Assembly: GCF_001640805.2 (NCBI RefSeq)
Contig: NC_066838.1
Location: 15,924,763-15,988,762, forward strand
Length of the DNA stretch: 64,000 bases
From: Lates calcarifer
Taxonomy: Eukaryota; Chordata; Actinopteri; Centropomidae
Direction of reading: 5' to 3'
Of the stretch, positions 24,464 through 36,559 are shown in pieces (position 1 is the stretch's first letter; each line of letters begins with the position of its first letter). The notes beneath the pieces were generated by a model. It saw only the letters and a list, made by a program, of their open reading frames with translations, was not told the DNA's origin and searched no databases. The position numbers were made by a program, and so were the translations under genes.

Positions 24464-25943
24464 TTATGAGGCCGGGCAGCATCCAGAGGCGTTGTGTTTG
24501 TGCAGCAGGGACATGCGGCTGAAGGTCCGCGAGCAGGAGCCGCACTGGTACTTCTTCACCTCGGAGTGAGTCTGCAGGTGGGCGCGAAGGTTGGAGCGGT
24601 CGGCAAAAGCTCGATTACAGTGTTGACAAGCAAAGGGGCGTTCACCTGGTTGGAAGAAGACAAAAAGAAGAACTGTGAGCCTCAGGAAAGTACTTCATTA
24701 ACAAACAAAAAGTCTGTCCTCTGGTCATTGTTTTACAAATGATCTCCAGAAGACAAACAAAAGAGCAGGAACACTAACTTAGTTCATGCAGATTTGCCCT
24801 TTTTCATGCAGAACTACTGTGAGGCTGAGATTAGATTGTGCCATGCTAAGCAATAACGTTTGCTCACACGTCAGAGACATCAATGAATATCAATGAGCAC
24901 ATGATGCAACCAACTGTTACACTTGCAAGCAAAAGGAGATTGGAAATCAATACTCTGGCAAAGTTGCTTTTTGGTGCATACCTGTGTGTGTGCGAATGTG
25001 TCCTCTGAGCAGCCACGGCCTAGAGAAGGCCTTCCCGCAGGTGGGGCACACACAGGGCAGAGTGTGTGAGCGAATGTGCATCTTCAGGGCTCCGAGGCTG
25101 GTGTACTCCTTGGGGCAGTGTTTGCAGTGGAAGGCTGGGCGCGCAGAAGCCTCAGCGGGAAGAGAGGGTGTCTCCTGCAGCGGGGCACAGTGTGGGAGCT
25201 GGTGGTGGGACATCTGATGGTGGGACAGGGCAGAGAGGCTGCTGTAGCTCTTACTGCAGTGGAGACAGTGGTAGACGTGCTGGATGATGTCCGGGCTGGG
25301 GGGATCCGAGCTGCGCCCCCCGTCCTCCTCTTCCTCGCTGCCGCTACTGCTGGAGGGGGAGCTGCTGAGGTCCAGGGGACCCAGGGGTGAGGGGGGCAGA
25401 GACACCGGGGTGACAGGGGAGAGAGGCGCGGGCAGGGTGTCCATGCTGTTGAAGAATGGGTTGGTGGGGTAGCATGTCAAGGCTGAGCTGTTGTTCTGTG
25501 TTGGAAGTTCAGCCCGGGGAAGGCTTTCTGGGACAAAAGCTGGCAACACAGAGGAAAGGAAGTCAGGTGAGATTTCACTTAAATTGACAGATAATCTAAT
25601 AAAGCACTAAACTTGTTTTCATTCTTGGTGTCTTGTTACAGGCCTGACTGTCTAGCTTTTCCATTAGCACATTTTCCACTTGACTGGAAACACTGTATGT
25701 TTTGCACCCAGGAAGCTAAATGCAAGATAAAACTCCACTTTATCTTGCAGCATGTTTTGTATATGAAGGTAATTTTGAGTCCTGAGCTTTGAACAGCTCA
25801 TGTCTTGCTGACTGTGATTCACTCTACATGTCAGATGCATCAAATCAGTGCAAATTCTTACCAGTTTGACTCTCCAGCTGGCTCTCCCTGTAGTATGGCT
25901 TCTTGATGGAAAAATATTTCTTCACAAGAAATGACCGAGGCAT
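24464..25943 (-). CDS. snai1: Snail-family zinc-finger transcriptional repressor (probably Snai1)
   Basis: E-box-binding repressor acting in the nucleus; the family drives mesoderm formation and epithelial-mesenchymal transition. Three exons on the minus strand: 25943-25862, 25539-24982 and 24645-24464. They join in frame to 273 aa plus stop (822 bases). Residues 1-9, MPRSFLVKK, form the SNAG corepressor-recruiting motif, which fixes the start. A Ser/Pro-rich centre (about 60-110) contains an acidic EEEED stretch and a DPPSP site. Five C2H2 fingers follow: YHCLHC (from 117), FHCKHC (from 164), CVCPTC (from 190), FACQHC and a final C2HC finger YQCGSC ending [10 protein letters not shown]. The signature FSRPWLL and [15 protein letters not shown] are exact Snail hallmarks. 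Snail family is certain. Snai1 is preferred because tp53inp2, ggt7 and ncoa6 nearby map to human chromosome 20, as does SNAI1. The ending GCCPAS and five fingers also resemble Snai3, so the paralogue is less sure. Confidence 0.9.
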
Positions 25944-26129
25944 GTTGAGGTCTGGCTTCTCCGATAAATTAAAAATAGTAATAATTCCCACGGCGGAGCG
26001 AGCTCAGATGCAGGGATCTGCTCCTCGGGCAGCTGCAGATTCCACTGAGAGAAGACGCTTGGAGAGACCGCAGTGAGACCACTACCAAGCTTGAAGGTAT
26101 CTCGCTGAAAGAATCGCAAAGTTGCCTCT

Positions 26130-26136
26130 TCATATA
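26130..26136 (-). promoter_or_regulatory. TATA-like element of the Snail-family promoter
   Basis: The minus strand reads TATATGA within GGTTACTATATGAAG, about 190 bases before the ATG. This is a reasonable distance for a short 5' UTR. The flanking DNA is GC-rich, as expected for a developmental promoter. Confidence 0.4.
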
Positions 26137-26233
26137 GTAACCAGAGGGGGGAGGCGGCGGGGTGGGTGGGCAGATCTCCGCCCCCTGAAGACACACCCCG
26201 TGTGTTACAGGGCGCCACCAGCCCCATTCACCG

Positions 26234-26239
26234 CAGGTG
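26234..26239. promoter_or_regulatory. Snail-type E-box (CAGGTG) upstream of the Snail-family gene
   Basis: A CAGGTG hexamer lies about 100 bases upstream of the TATA-like element. Snail proteins bind this hexamer, so autoregulation is possible. A single hexamer is weak evidence. Confidence 0.35.
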
Positions 26240-27974
26240 CCCATTGCGCCAAAAGCTGCCGCAAAACGCAAATCTAGTATGCATTTCACGGTTCTATTGA
26301 CCTGCTTTTTAACCTACAGGCATACACTTATTGTTAGTATTAAATGTGAATAGATGATTGTGTGATTCAGTGTAAAACACGGACAAAATATTTTTTTATA
26401 CCTGACCCTTGTAAAATGTGCTTTTCACTGTGGAAAAGAATCAGAGCAGTGACTATGTAGCAGATAAGACAGACGGGGTCAAACCAGGCAGGATTTAATG
26501 GACAGCTGTGTTGCACTAATTTGTCCACTCCTTGACAAATTGTGCCGTGACAAACTAAAGCTGGAGCGTCCTCTGTCGGCTGATACTATAAATTAACTAT
26601 GGCACTGTGCACAACATTTCTACACACATCTCTGGAATAATATTAATGATAAAAGTGCAGAAATTTGTGGTCAGTGAGTAAAATATGTGCACGCTCGCCA
26701 ATGCTTCCATCACTCGTTTAAATACTTATGGTAATTTCATCACAGCTGCGAGTTAATTGACACTATAATTAATGTGGCTGCTCTCTGTTACCTTTCTGAG
26801 CAGATTAGATTACAGTTTACCTCACGTTGTGCGCTTTTGCAATCGTTTAAGGACACTGAGACTCTTACACCACCAAAGAGACTTTTTTTTATGACGGCTC
26901 TGCTCTTTTGTGTGCCTGTTGCTCGGGGCTTTTACGCACCCCGGTGAGAGGAGGAGACGTTTAGGAGAGGGAACAGGAGACAAACGCTCCGTTCTCGTCG
27001 CTCTTGCTCCCATCAGTACAAAGCATCCAGTTCATCCTGACCGCGGTTCCCTTCGCCTCTCTGCGGGGAATAAGCCCGGTTAGATAAAAGAGGTGCTGTT
27101 CTGCAGCTTGCTCACAGCACGACCTGAGGTAAAATTGACAGGAACAATATGATGATGTAAACCCAGACAGGGCCCTGTTAAATCTTGTGCCTTTAGGTGG
27201 CATGAAATGGGGCGAGCCGGGATAATGCCCCGAGAGGAAATGGGTTTTAATGGTTTTACACAGTGTTTTATCCTTTTTTCTCCAAGTAGCTATATTGTAA
27301 CTGTTGCACAGCCAAAATTATATTTTCCAAATAAGATGAGCTGAGGATACCTAAGTCCACTGGAAAGCAATCATATTACAACAGGGAAAAGAGGGATTAT
27401 TGTGGATATTCATCACATCTTTTTGTCATTTCTTAGTTTGTTTATCTTGTCCCCTTAAAAACATCGTTTTATTATATCTCCATGTTTATCTTATTTTACT
27501 GTGTTTATAATTATTTCACAATAATTGTCGTTCACTTTTATATAAAGCATTTTGTGTTGCATATTTTATCAATTAAAAGTAACTAAAAGTGGATGATTTT
27601 GTGACATGATGCTGTGATATGGACATTAGACCATCTCCGTTATTTTAACTTTGTAGGTGCACACAGCCTGTGAGTCTGAAAATCAGGTGCCAGCCATTAC
27701 ACAGGAATGTCACAGTCCTCAGTGGTCCAGTTTAGCATTGCAAAGAGAGTCAAAAGCCCATCGGTGGCAGGGTGGATGAGCGGTGGTTGGTGACGGGGGT
27801 AGTGGGTGGGTATATGCACCTGTCTAAAGGCGCCATTGTCGCGGCATGCCCAAAAGTTCACACGTCGTTAGAGAGCTTGTTGACGCCGACGCCACGTCGA
27901 CTGGAGGTCATGAGGGCAGGACAGCAGTAAAAACAAAAAGCAAATAGCAAAGACACACGTGAAAGTAATCTGAG

Positions 27975-27976
<2 letters not shown>

Positions 27977-28017
<41 letters not shown>
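27977..28017. repeat. (GT)n microsatellite
   Basis: An uninterrupted GT run of about 40 bases. Confidence 0.95.
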
Positions 28018-28021
<4 letters not shown>

Positions 28022-28151
28022 GCTGAGGACCCTAACGGTGCAAACGGTGTTTGGTGGTGGTTTATGTAGGAGGTCTGTAGATATTACTGTGATGATCTCT
28101 TCCCTCACACACAAACAGATATAAAGACAAAATGAAGCATCCACCTGACCT

Positions 28152-28152
<1 letters not shown>

Positions 28153-28187
<35 letters not shown>
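28153..28187. repeat. (CA)n microsatellite
   Basis: A CA run complementary to the GT run about 135 bases to its left. Confidence 0.95.
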
Positions 28188-28191
<4 letters not shown>

Positions 28192-31109
28192 GTAAGAGTG
28201 AAAACAGCTGATTACACACTGTTGAATTTGCTCTTTGGAAGACAGCAGTTTGTCTGACTGCAGACAATTTGTGTTACAACTGGGCTGGAGTGACCTCATG
28301 ACACGGAGGACGTGAAGACATGAAACGTTTTCTGCTCTGAACAGATGTTCTTTTCCTCTCTGGCCTCAGGGATGAACCAGCCGGTGTTCCCACAGAGGCT
28401 CACACTGTCTGCTTGACTAAATGTGGGAGGCATGTCCTCATGTCGTAATCTTGGAAAGATTTTACTGGCTAATGCCAAAAAAGAACTCCAACAAGGTGGA
28501 AGTTAAATAATTCCCTGTCAAAAGGAGTGTGGCTCCCTGGAATTAAAAGTGGATTTTGACAGTTTAAACAGTTAATTAATTGCATCATTATTTTAGTTTT
28601 CATGCTGATATACATGCATCAACCTGTGTCCCCTAAGAACTGAATACGTTGCCTATCATAAACTTTGTTGTTTTTTAGCATTTGAACTAAATCATGGTGG
28701 ATGGGATGGGTGGGTGGTGGCCATATTGTGCTCCAGTGTTCCTTCATGTGTTTGAAAAAAGAGCCAACTCCCCAGCTAACACCTGACAAGTACAGAGGTG
28801 CAGCTTAAATCCACGTTTTACATTTTAAAACCTAGCTGCTGATAGCCTTCGAACAACCAGCTGCATTGTTACCATTCAGTTCATTCAGACGGCAGGTAAC
28901 GACCACTCCAGCTCATTTACATTTGATGTTTATGCAGGTTGTTCCAAAGACACACCAACAACAACGAAGTTTAATCGAATCAAGTTGTCTTTGTACATTG
29001 ATTGATGATTCAAAAGATACAACAGATCTCCCAAGATGCTTCTAGTTGAATCTGAAAGAAACCTGACGAGTCTGTGATTAGCAGCTACTATCAGAGTTGT
29101 TTTTTCTCTTCAAGTAAAGCCAGTTTAGAGCCCACTTACATTTGGGTGAGTCTCAAAAATGTCCACTTTGGTCTGTAGACTCCTCTGTGGTGCTCAGTGA
29201 TAAAACATTGTCTGTACATCAAGTTTTATTAGACTGTAACTTGTTACCTGTCTCTGATTTTATCCTCAACTCACCCACAAAACAAGCTTGTGAAGCTATG
29301 AACTTGACAGACTATTATTTCTACTGTGTATAAATTGCTTTACACTGCTTCACCACTCCATGTTTGTTTGTTTGTTTATGCATGTAGACTGGGAGTGTGT
29401 GTGTGTGTATGTGTCTGAGTGTTGCTCTATAGTTCAGAGGTCCATAAGCCCAGCAGGGGGAAGATAAGATTATCCCATAGGAATGCAGAGTATGGCCGCA
29501 CACTCCCACACACATGCTGTGTAGTGTGTACACACTCTCTTTTCAAGTCTGTCCATTAGACCCTCACATGTTTTAGGGAAAATCAATCAAAGACACTTTG
29601 ACATGGAGAGAAGCAGCCAACATGTCTGCGTGTCTGCAGACTGAGGTATGGTCTCCCTGCTCGGCTCCAACAGCAGATTAGATATTTTGCTATATAATAT
29701 TCAGCCCAGTGTAATACACAGCAGGGTAATTTGGCTAAAAAACTGCCTATCCTTTTACCCTATGGTGGTCTTAATGAATATATAAATGAGTATATGACAC
29801 AAATGTTTTTCCTGGTGTTAAATACATTTACCTAAGTACTGTGTTTAAGTATAATTTTGTCAAAGGTAGACAACCTTTAAAAATACACTGTCCCACCTGT
29901 GAGACAGTTTGGCCTTGGTAGCACTATTTTAGGTGTGTATTAGTCTGCACTGGACTCAAACCATGACAAATTACACATTATTTGAAAGCGCCACACTTCC
30001 TGATTCTGTCTCTGTAAAAGCAATGCAGGGTCCCCATATCACTGCAACAACTGTTAGCACAGAATTGGTTCAGATTTGTGGCTATGGCTCTAAAGTGTTT
30101 TCCACTTACGTTCCCATTTTTTGTGCCAAAATAAGTAGGTCAGTCAAAAAACATCCATTTCTAGCATGTTTGTGTCTCTGTAACATTCTGACTTTCTGGT
30201 TGTAAAACTTAAAGAGTTACCTTTCAAAAGAGGGCAGGGATTATGACTGTAATTAAAAGGGTTAAAAACATTTCTTTAAAGTGTTATTCTATTTTTCAAA
30301 GTGATAAAAAAAGAAGGCATAAAATCCACATGGAAATTCAAGGCACATTGTGTTGATCATGCTCTGGTTTTCTTCGTGGATCCTGCTGATCCAGAGAATC
30401 TTTGGTGTATGCATGGTCTGGTTTTCAATCATGAGAATTCAAGCTTGTTTTTTTTCAATGAAGCACTTTTCCTTGCATTTTTAGGGTTTTCCTTCTTTTA
30501 CTCATAGCTAATGAACCAAATGGCCTTAAATTTGAGGGAAAATCCCAAATGGCCAGTGTGTTCTGTTGAATGATAAGTACCATAAGAGCATTTGTCCCTT
30601 GAAATCAGAACTTTGACATGTGAGTTTATTGAAGCATAATAAACTGTTATATATGTTCAAGAGTAACAATGTCATAAGTCATGGCAACATACATCATGCC
30701 CAGCATCAACAAATATAACCCATGTTTGCCACAGTTTGTGCACTAGCTCCTTCAAAGTTAATGTCCATTTGTGATGGTGTGTTAAAATGATTTTGTACAA
30801 ACACAGTGTCAGCAATGATCAAGCAGAGGATGAATGGTGACTCAGACTATTTTGATAATATTTCAGTGAGAGTGGCAATATTTTCAGTTCTTCTCATTCA
30901 GAGCAATATTCCAGAAAAGAAGAGGAAGGAAAGAGGAGGAGGAGAGGAGGAGTGTGTGAGTACTTTTGTGTCTTCCTTACCTCCTAACATCATCAGTAGT
31001 CTCAATCTATTCTTTTATATTCCCTTGTGTGGTCTTATGTAAAGCACTTATGATTGCCTTGTTGTATTGTTACTGACTATGTGCATCCCTTTATATCTGA
31101 AATTTATCC

Positions 31110-31330
31110 ATCTTCTAATGGTAAGTATGATAATGCACCATGTCACAAAGCAGAAGTCCCAAACTGGTTTCATGAACATGACAGTGAGTTTAGTGTACGT
31201 CAGTGGCCTCCTGAGTCACCAGACCTGAATCTAATAAAACACCTTTGGGGTGTAGTGGAATAGCAGCATGAATGTGCAGATGACAAATCTGCAGAAATGA
31301 TGTGATGCACTCCTGCCGTAGCATCTCTTA
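31110..31330 (+). pseudogene. Tc1/mariner transposase C-terminal remnant, inactive
   Basis: The plus frame 31099-31263 gives DNAPCHKAEVPNWFHEHDSE, then WPPESPDLNLIKHLWGVVE, followed by a stop. This is the last part of a Tc1-group DDE transposase: the second catalytic Asp region (DNAPCH) and the SPDLNPIEHLW region. The expected catalytic Glu is replaced by Lys (LIKHLW). The homology continues in another frame after the stop (MNVQMTNLQK), showing a frameshift. The N-terminal DNA-binding domain is missing. It is a dead fragment and does not encode a host function. Confidence 0.8.
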
Positions 31331-31382
31331 AATTCAGTGGTTTTTTTCAAGCTAGCCAGACGAGAATCCAAAATTTGATTTA

Positions 31383-31418
31383 AAAAAACAACAACAACAA
31401 CAACAACAATAACAATAA

Positions 31419-31457
<39 letters not shown>

Positions 31458-31478
31458 TAATAATAACAATAATAATTA
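31383..31478. repeat. Imperfect (CAA/TAA)n trinucleotide repeat
   Basis: Repeated caa units interrupted by aat units. On the opposite strand it produces a meaningless Val/Ile-rich open frame. Confidence 0.9.
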
Positions 31479-31914
31479 ACATGTAAAAGCACTCATCAAT
31501 GATCTGTTGGTACTTAGAGCTCTGTAACTTTAAGACTAGACTAGAGAAGAACAAACTATGAAGTGGCGCCTCCCACTGTTCAAGTGGTGAACTGATCCAC
31601 TGAAGGACTATTCCGAAATGAACCACAAGGGGGCAATCAAAGACCAATAATACCATGTTTCCAGGTCAGTGGTTAAATCAGGGGTCAAATACATGATCAT
31701 CTTGACTGTATAAATATGTAGCATGTTACCACAGGTGCAAAGGTCACATTCAGTCAGAGGAAGTTAGTATCACTCAGCAGTTACATGGTTGTCACAAATA
31801 ATGAAATATGTGACTGAGTTGCATCAACCTTGCACAACCTGATAATAGTACCACAAACAGGTGTTCATACACAGAGACATCATGGGCTAAATTATAGAGA
31901 CTAGACACTGTGGA

Positions 31915-31915
<1 letters not shown>

Positions 31916-31953
<38 letters not shown>

Positions 31954-31971
31954 TGTGTGGGTGTGTGTGTG
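31916..31971. repeat. (GT)n microsatellite with GGGT interruptions
   Basis: GT repeats with two gtgg interruptions near the right end. Confidence 0.95.
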
Positions 31972-34891
31972 CTGTTCCCAGCCCTGAAGCTGAAGGTCCA
32001 CAATGCTGGTTATAATCCAGCACAAGGTGACAGATCCACATCGACCTGTGGTGTCTGATGACTCAGCATCAAAACCTTCAGGTTGGACAATACAACATGT
32101 TCACTGGTGACTTGGTGATACACCAAACCTGTTTTCCTTTTCTTATTTGTTTTATGCAAATGATGTTTCCTTATGCTCCCACTGACAAGCCTTTCTTGGA
32201 AAACCAACTACACAAATTTAGTAGAACACTTTAATGTGTATAAAGCAGATTTGGCCTCTGATATTTAAACTCTGGGACCTTTCAGCTCTTTCAGACTGAG
32301 ACTGGCTCATGCTGAAATGAATGTGGTTTTCTGATAATGCTTGTTTCTTGTCTCCGTTTTGTTAAACAATAAATTGATGAATTTTAGGTTTCTTAAAGGG
32401 AAAATTGGGGCACATTTTCCACAGATATATATTACATGCATTCTGCAATGTGACCTTCAACTAAAATACAGTAGGCTGCTAAGGCTTCAAATAGGAGTGA
32501 CTGATGTTTCTCCTTTTCCACCTTCAGGAATGTTAGCTTGACACCTGGGGGAAAGGATATATGTCATTTATGTAAAGGTGCTTCTTTTAGGTCATTATGT
32601 ACAGACATAGTATGTGGGTTAAGCAGTTACGGCACCTACGAGTGAAGGTCTGACCCACAGAGTGGTCTTGTTTCATAGCAGATAGAGTGTCCTGCTGGAC
32701 ATCTAGCCTCAACCAACTTGCTAAAAGCAGATGACATTAATATATGTCAGCCTTATTTTTTCCTAGGTGAGCTTGTGCATGTATGTGTCACTCTTTATAA
32801 CTTTTTTACCCAGTTCCAAAATGACCATTGCCCTCTGGGTTTCTGTAGATCTTTTCATTCCTTCCTCTGACAGCATGCCAAGGCAGCAAAATCTTTGATT
32901 TAAACACCTTCGCTATAAACTGGGTTTCAATGGCTAATACAAAGTGAATGCTAAGATAAAGTTAGTGTCTGAGAAGCCATCATCTTAAAATAATTCACTT
33001 CAGTTTTAATCCTTTGGTCCATAAGCACCAAAATTCAACACACTGCACGATAAAAATATACATACATACAGGTTACACTATAAAAAGAACGGTTCAAGTA
33101 ATGGAGATAGAGAGTTTGTTCTGTGTTGTTTGACACCTATAATAATAAATTACTCCCTTAACATTCCTTAAAATTTACCATTAATTTACCCGCTGTGTAT
33201 ATAATAATGTCCTTGTGCCTGTGACAAACACTCACACACATATATAGAAAATTTGCCTATGCAGCAGATATCATCATCTGCTTGTGAGACGCTTGGACAG
33301 ACAACTGGTACCTGGGCATTTGTAAGCACATATGAATTTTGTGTTTTATGTGTTAAATATCTGTAAATCACATGTGCCTGTATCATATGGCAAATAAAAC
33401 ATCCATAAATTCCATTACTTTTACATGTGAAATAGTGTTTCACATGTAACCTGTATGTTAAATGAGTACACATTTGATTAATTTTTTTGTTTGTTTTGTA
33501 ATTTATTACATAACTCACACAAATCAGCACAGTTACCAGCAAGCAAAGGGCTAGGCCTAAATGGTTATATGCTATGTAAAGAATTTCCTTTGGTCTAATT
33601 AACTAGACTAACTAAGACCAAAAGAATATAAACAAGCAGGTGACACACCACAGCACAATGTAGATGAGCAGGTATGAATAGCACTGTATGTCCATGTGAA
33701 AACACAAGCTGCACACTCAGCTGCCTTCGCCACATTTCTACCAAGTATCAACTTGTTAACACAGTTGTAGACATTTTTATCAGCGTGGTCAAAGAAATTG
33801 GAGCAGAAGACAGAAACTACCTTCAGAAAACCTAAAACAAACCCAAAAATTAAATTAAAGTTGAAGGGGTAAGTTATTACTCCTTCCACTTCAGAGGAAG
33901 TTTTTGCAGGTTTGTTACTGACTTGTCTCAGTGTGACATTTAATAGTTAAACAGAGGCTCTGGCTTAGCGGCCATGTCTCTCCAGGCCCCTGGTTACATC
34001 CATTTTTCATGCTAAGACAGATTAAATACTACATAGAGGCAAAAAATACAAAATAGACCTTCTTCATCAAAGACATTTTTGACATATCACAACAGAGAAA
34101 AGGAAAAGTGTAGGAGTAAAATTAATTTTACTGGTATCATACATGCTGGCTCACTGTCACATTGTTGTGTCTTTCTCGGACTACTGAGAGATAATTAATG
34201 TTATCAGTAACACCTGTGTTTTCCTACTATAGTCAGTCTGTGTGCTGTGAAAAAGTCATGTCATGTCATGAGGAACACTACACCTCTCAGGACACTGTAT
34301 CTAAACATTTGAGAGTGGGAGTTCAGTCTCTACAAAAGTATATGCAATAACATAAAGTTAGTAAATGGACACTTGAGACTGACACTTTTGTTACTTATAT
34401 CAAACCATAGTTATTGAACTATATAGTACACTACTTTCTTTTATACAACATACTTAAAAACATTGTATCACAAATTACACTCGAATGATATTTTATAATC
34501 ACATCCACATTTTGTTTCTCATTCTCATGTCCCATACAGCGTCATATTTCATATCTCATTGTACTGACTTTTTATTACTCGCTGTATCTACTTGCATTGT
34601 ATCAGTTAGCCTACTTGTCAACAAAGCTAACAAATGTAGCATAAAACAAACAGGTCTAGATTTGATTTAGTTTACGTTCACTTATATGTCGATAAAATAA
34701 AATTCAAAATAAAATCACGTTTAGGTGCAGACTAACGCTATGATGAATGGTGAGAATAATAATGCAAAGTTAACGTTAACCTTCGTTAAACGTCCGCGTA
34801 TGACATACTGATTGTTTTTTCCCCACAAACGACGTACTACCTGTTACCATATGAAGAAAAAAAAAAAAAAGAAACATTACTTCCAAAAGAG

Positions 34892-34963
34892 TGGAGATGC
34901 CGGGGATTGAACCCGGGGCCTCATACATGCAAAGCATGCGCTCTACCACTGAGCTACATCCCC
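34892..34963 (-). tRNA. tRNA-Ala (anticodon TGC)
   Basis: On the minus strand the 72-base gene begins GGGGATGTAGCTCAGTGG and ends GGCATCTCCA. The A box is TAGCTCAGTGG and the B box GGTTCAATCC. The acceptor stem GGGGATG pairs with CATCTCC, allowing one G-T pair. The anticodon arm is ATGCT TTGCATG-like, with TGC in the loop. The T stem CCGGG/CCCGG is perfect. A TTTT run follows within a few bases of the 3' end (plus strand 33-base side at 34884-34889), a proper Pol III terminator. CCA is not encoded beyond the natural end, as expected in eukaryotes. It looks intact and functional. Confidence 0.95.
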
Positions 34964-36404
34964 GCTTGTATAACTCGCTGCGCTGAAGTCTATATAAACG
35001 TGACTATACGCGCAGAGCTGGAGAACTTTATACCCGTAAGGAGAGATGACTCGAGGGGGATATTTTTGTTCTGACGGAGGCCAAGTTATGTAATTTCAGG
35101 TCACAACTTTAGATGGTTTCAACCCATGTAAAGTGTGTGCATGTGTGTGTCTATTAGCCACGTCGTGACATGTTTTTCTGAATGGGTTAAAAAAGTCCCC
35201 AAATGCTCCAGCTCAAGATACTCTGGTCTGTTTTTAGTGCTGGTTTGTAAACAAAAGAGATGTATTGACGTCAGGATGTGAATGAGTGGAAAAGAAAGTG
35301 TAGCTCAGTTTTCTTTGATTTAATCCTTGCTAATCCTTGCTCAGCTATTTTTAATCTGCAGGTCATGTTTTGGTTTCAGCTAGGGGACACATCTGAGGAA
35401 GGGGCTCCTCTTCTTCCCACGCCAACTGTAAGGAAATAACAAATAGGTAAGGGTGAGGACAAATTTAATCAAAGACGCACAGCCCACCTATTACACAGTA
35501 TTTCTGAGATAAACCCAGTCAGACACAAGTCGCTGAAATTACAGTGCTTTCTCATCTCCAGAGGTACCCTAATCCTGTGGAGAATTTAAAATAGCTCCCC
35601 TCGTTAAGTTTCATAATATCCTCCAGGGGAGCGTGAATGAGGGGCTGTCGTCCCCCTCTGGAGAGCACAGCCTGTCCTCACTCATGCTGTGTTTATCAGC
35701 TCAGGCTTGCCAAGGACAGCACTTCCTAGGCCCTGTTTGCTTTAGCCTTGTAGGGACAGACCCATGGGATGCATGCATGGCATGAGGACCTTAGGGGGGC
35801 TGCAGAGGAGAGAAGGAAGCAAAGAAGGCAAGGAGGAGAAAGGGTGAGGGACCAACACCATTCGCAGCTTCTTCTACCCCACTTCTGTGTGGCATGTTAA
35901 ACACCCAGTGCCTGCAGAGATGTCTCCCAGGAGGAGGGAGGGACAGTGGTTGATATTAACTCTGTTTTTGTTGCGTGTCTTTGGATTGGTGACAAGAGGC
36001 CACCATGTTGAGTCTGTGCTGAGTAAGGAATAGTGGACAAGTGTTTGGGTGTGTGGTGGAGGGTTATCTAGGGACTGTAGAATGCTGCAGAGGGGCAGCA
36101 TGTACAGACAGACTGTATGCAATATGAGACGCAAAAAGAAATTCTTTATCTGAGGCCACAGACACGACAGTGGACAGTACCAAAAGGGAATGGCGAGGGG
36201 AGAGATAAGCCAATAACTTAATGACACTTTCTCTTAAGTATAAATTAATCCTTATTTTATATCATAACCGGGTTTGGAGTTTAAAAATATTTTTGCTTGC
36301 AGGATTCAAAATAGCAGTTCAGTTTACCACAGTAAAAGAAAACAAGAGAAAGCAGCTGGTCAACAAATTTGAAAAGCTAAATCCAATGAATTTGTGCAAC
36401 TTTT

Positions 36405-36559
36405 GCTATCAAAAGTACATTTTACCTTTAAATGTAATGGAGTGGAAGTATAAAGTAATATCAAAGAGATACTCAGATAAAGCACAAGTACTTCAAAACT
36501 CTACAGCACAAACACAATACAATACAATAGTAACTGTAATTTGTTACTTTCTACCACTG
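36405..36559 (+). mobile_element. hAT-like short element, right part
   Basis: The body has aaaagtacattttaccttt and gtacttcaaaactctac, and the right terminus is ttgttactttctaccactg. This matches the right end of the family seen at 19476-19633. The left terminus is missing or diverged. Confidence 0.45.

Larger units (their letters stand above)
26240..31100. other. Gene-free region upstream of the Snail-family gene
   Basis: It contains two complementary microsatellites at about 28 kb and a fragment like the hAT-type element at about 29818-29860 (tttacctaagtactgtgttt). Several open frames near 30-31 kb lack family motifs and splice support. Some of the first few kilobases are plausible promoter-distal regulatory sequence, but nothing specific was identified. 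Confidence 0.5.
31331..34890. other. Gene-free region
   Basis: It has an imperfect (CAA)n tract near its left end and a GT/GGGT microsatellite at about 31916-31971. The rest is AT-rich sequence without exons that could be supported. An A run lies at 34858-34870, just beyond the tRNA gene. Confidence 0.6.

Noticed and set aside
27908..28267. Minus-strand frame rich in Cys-Val and His-Thr
   Set aside because: It is a translation of the GT and CA microsatellites.
31231..31656. A 141-codon minus-strand frame with poly-Val
   Set aside because: It is generated by the (CAA)n repeat and the transposase remnant on the other strand.
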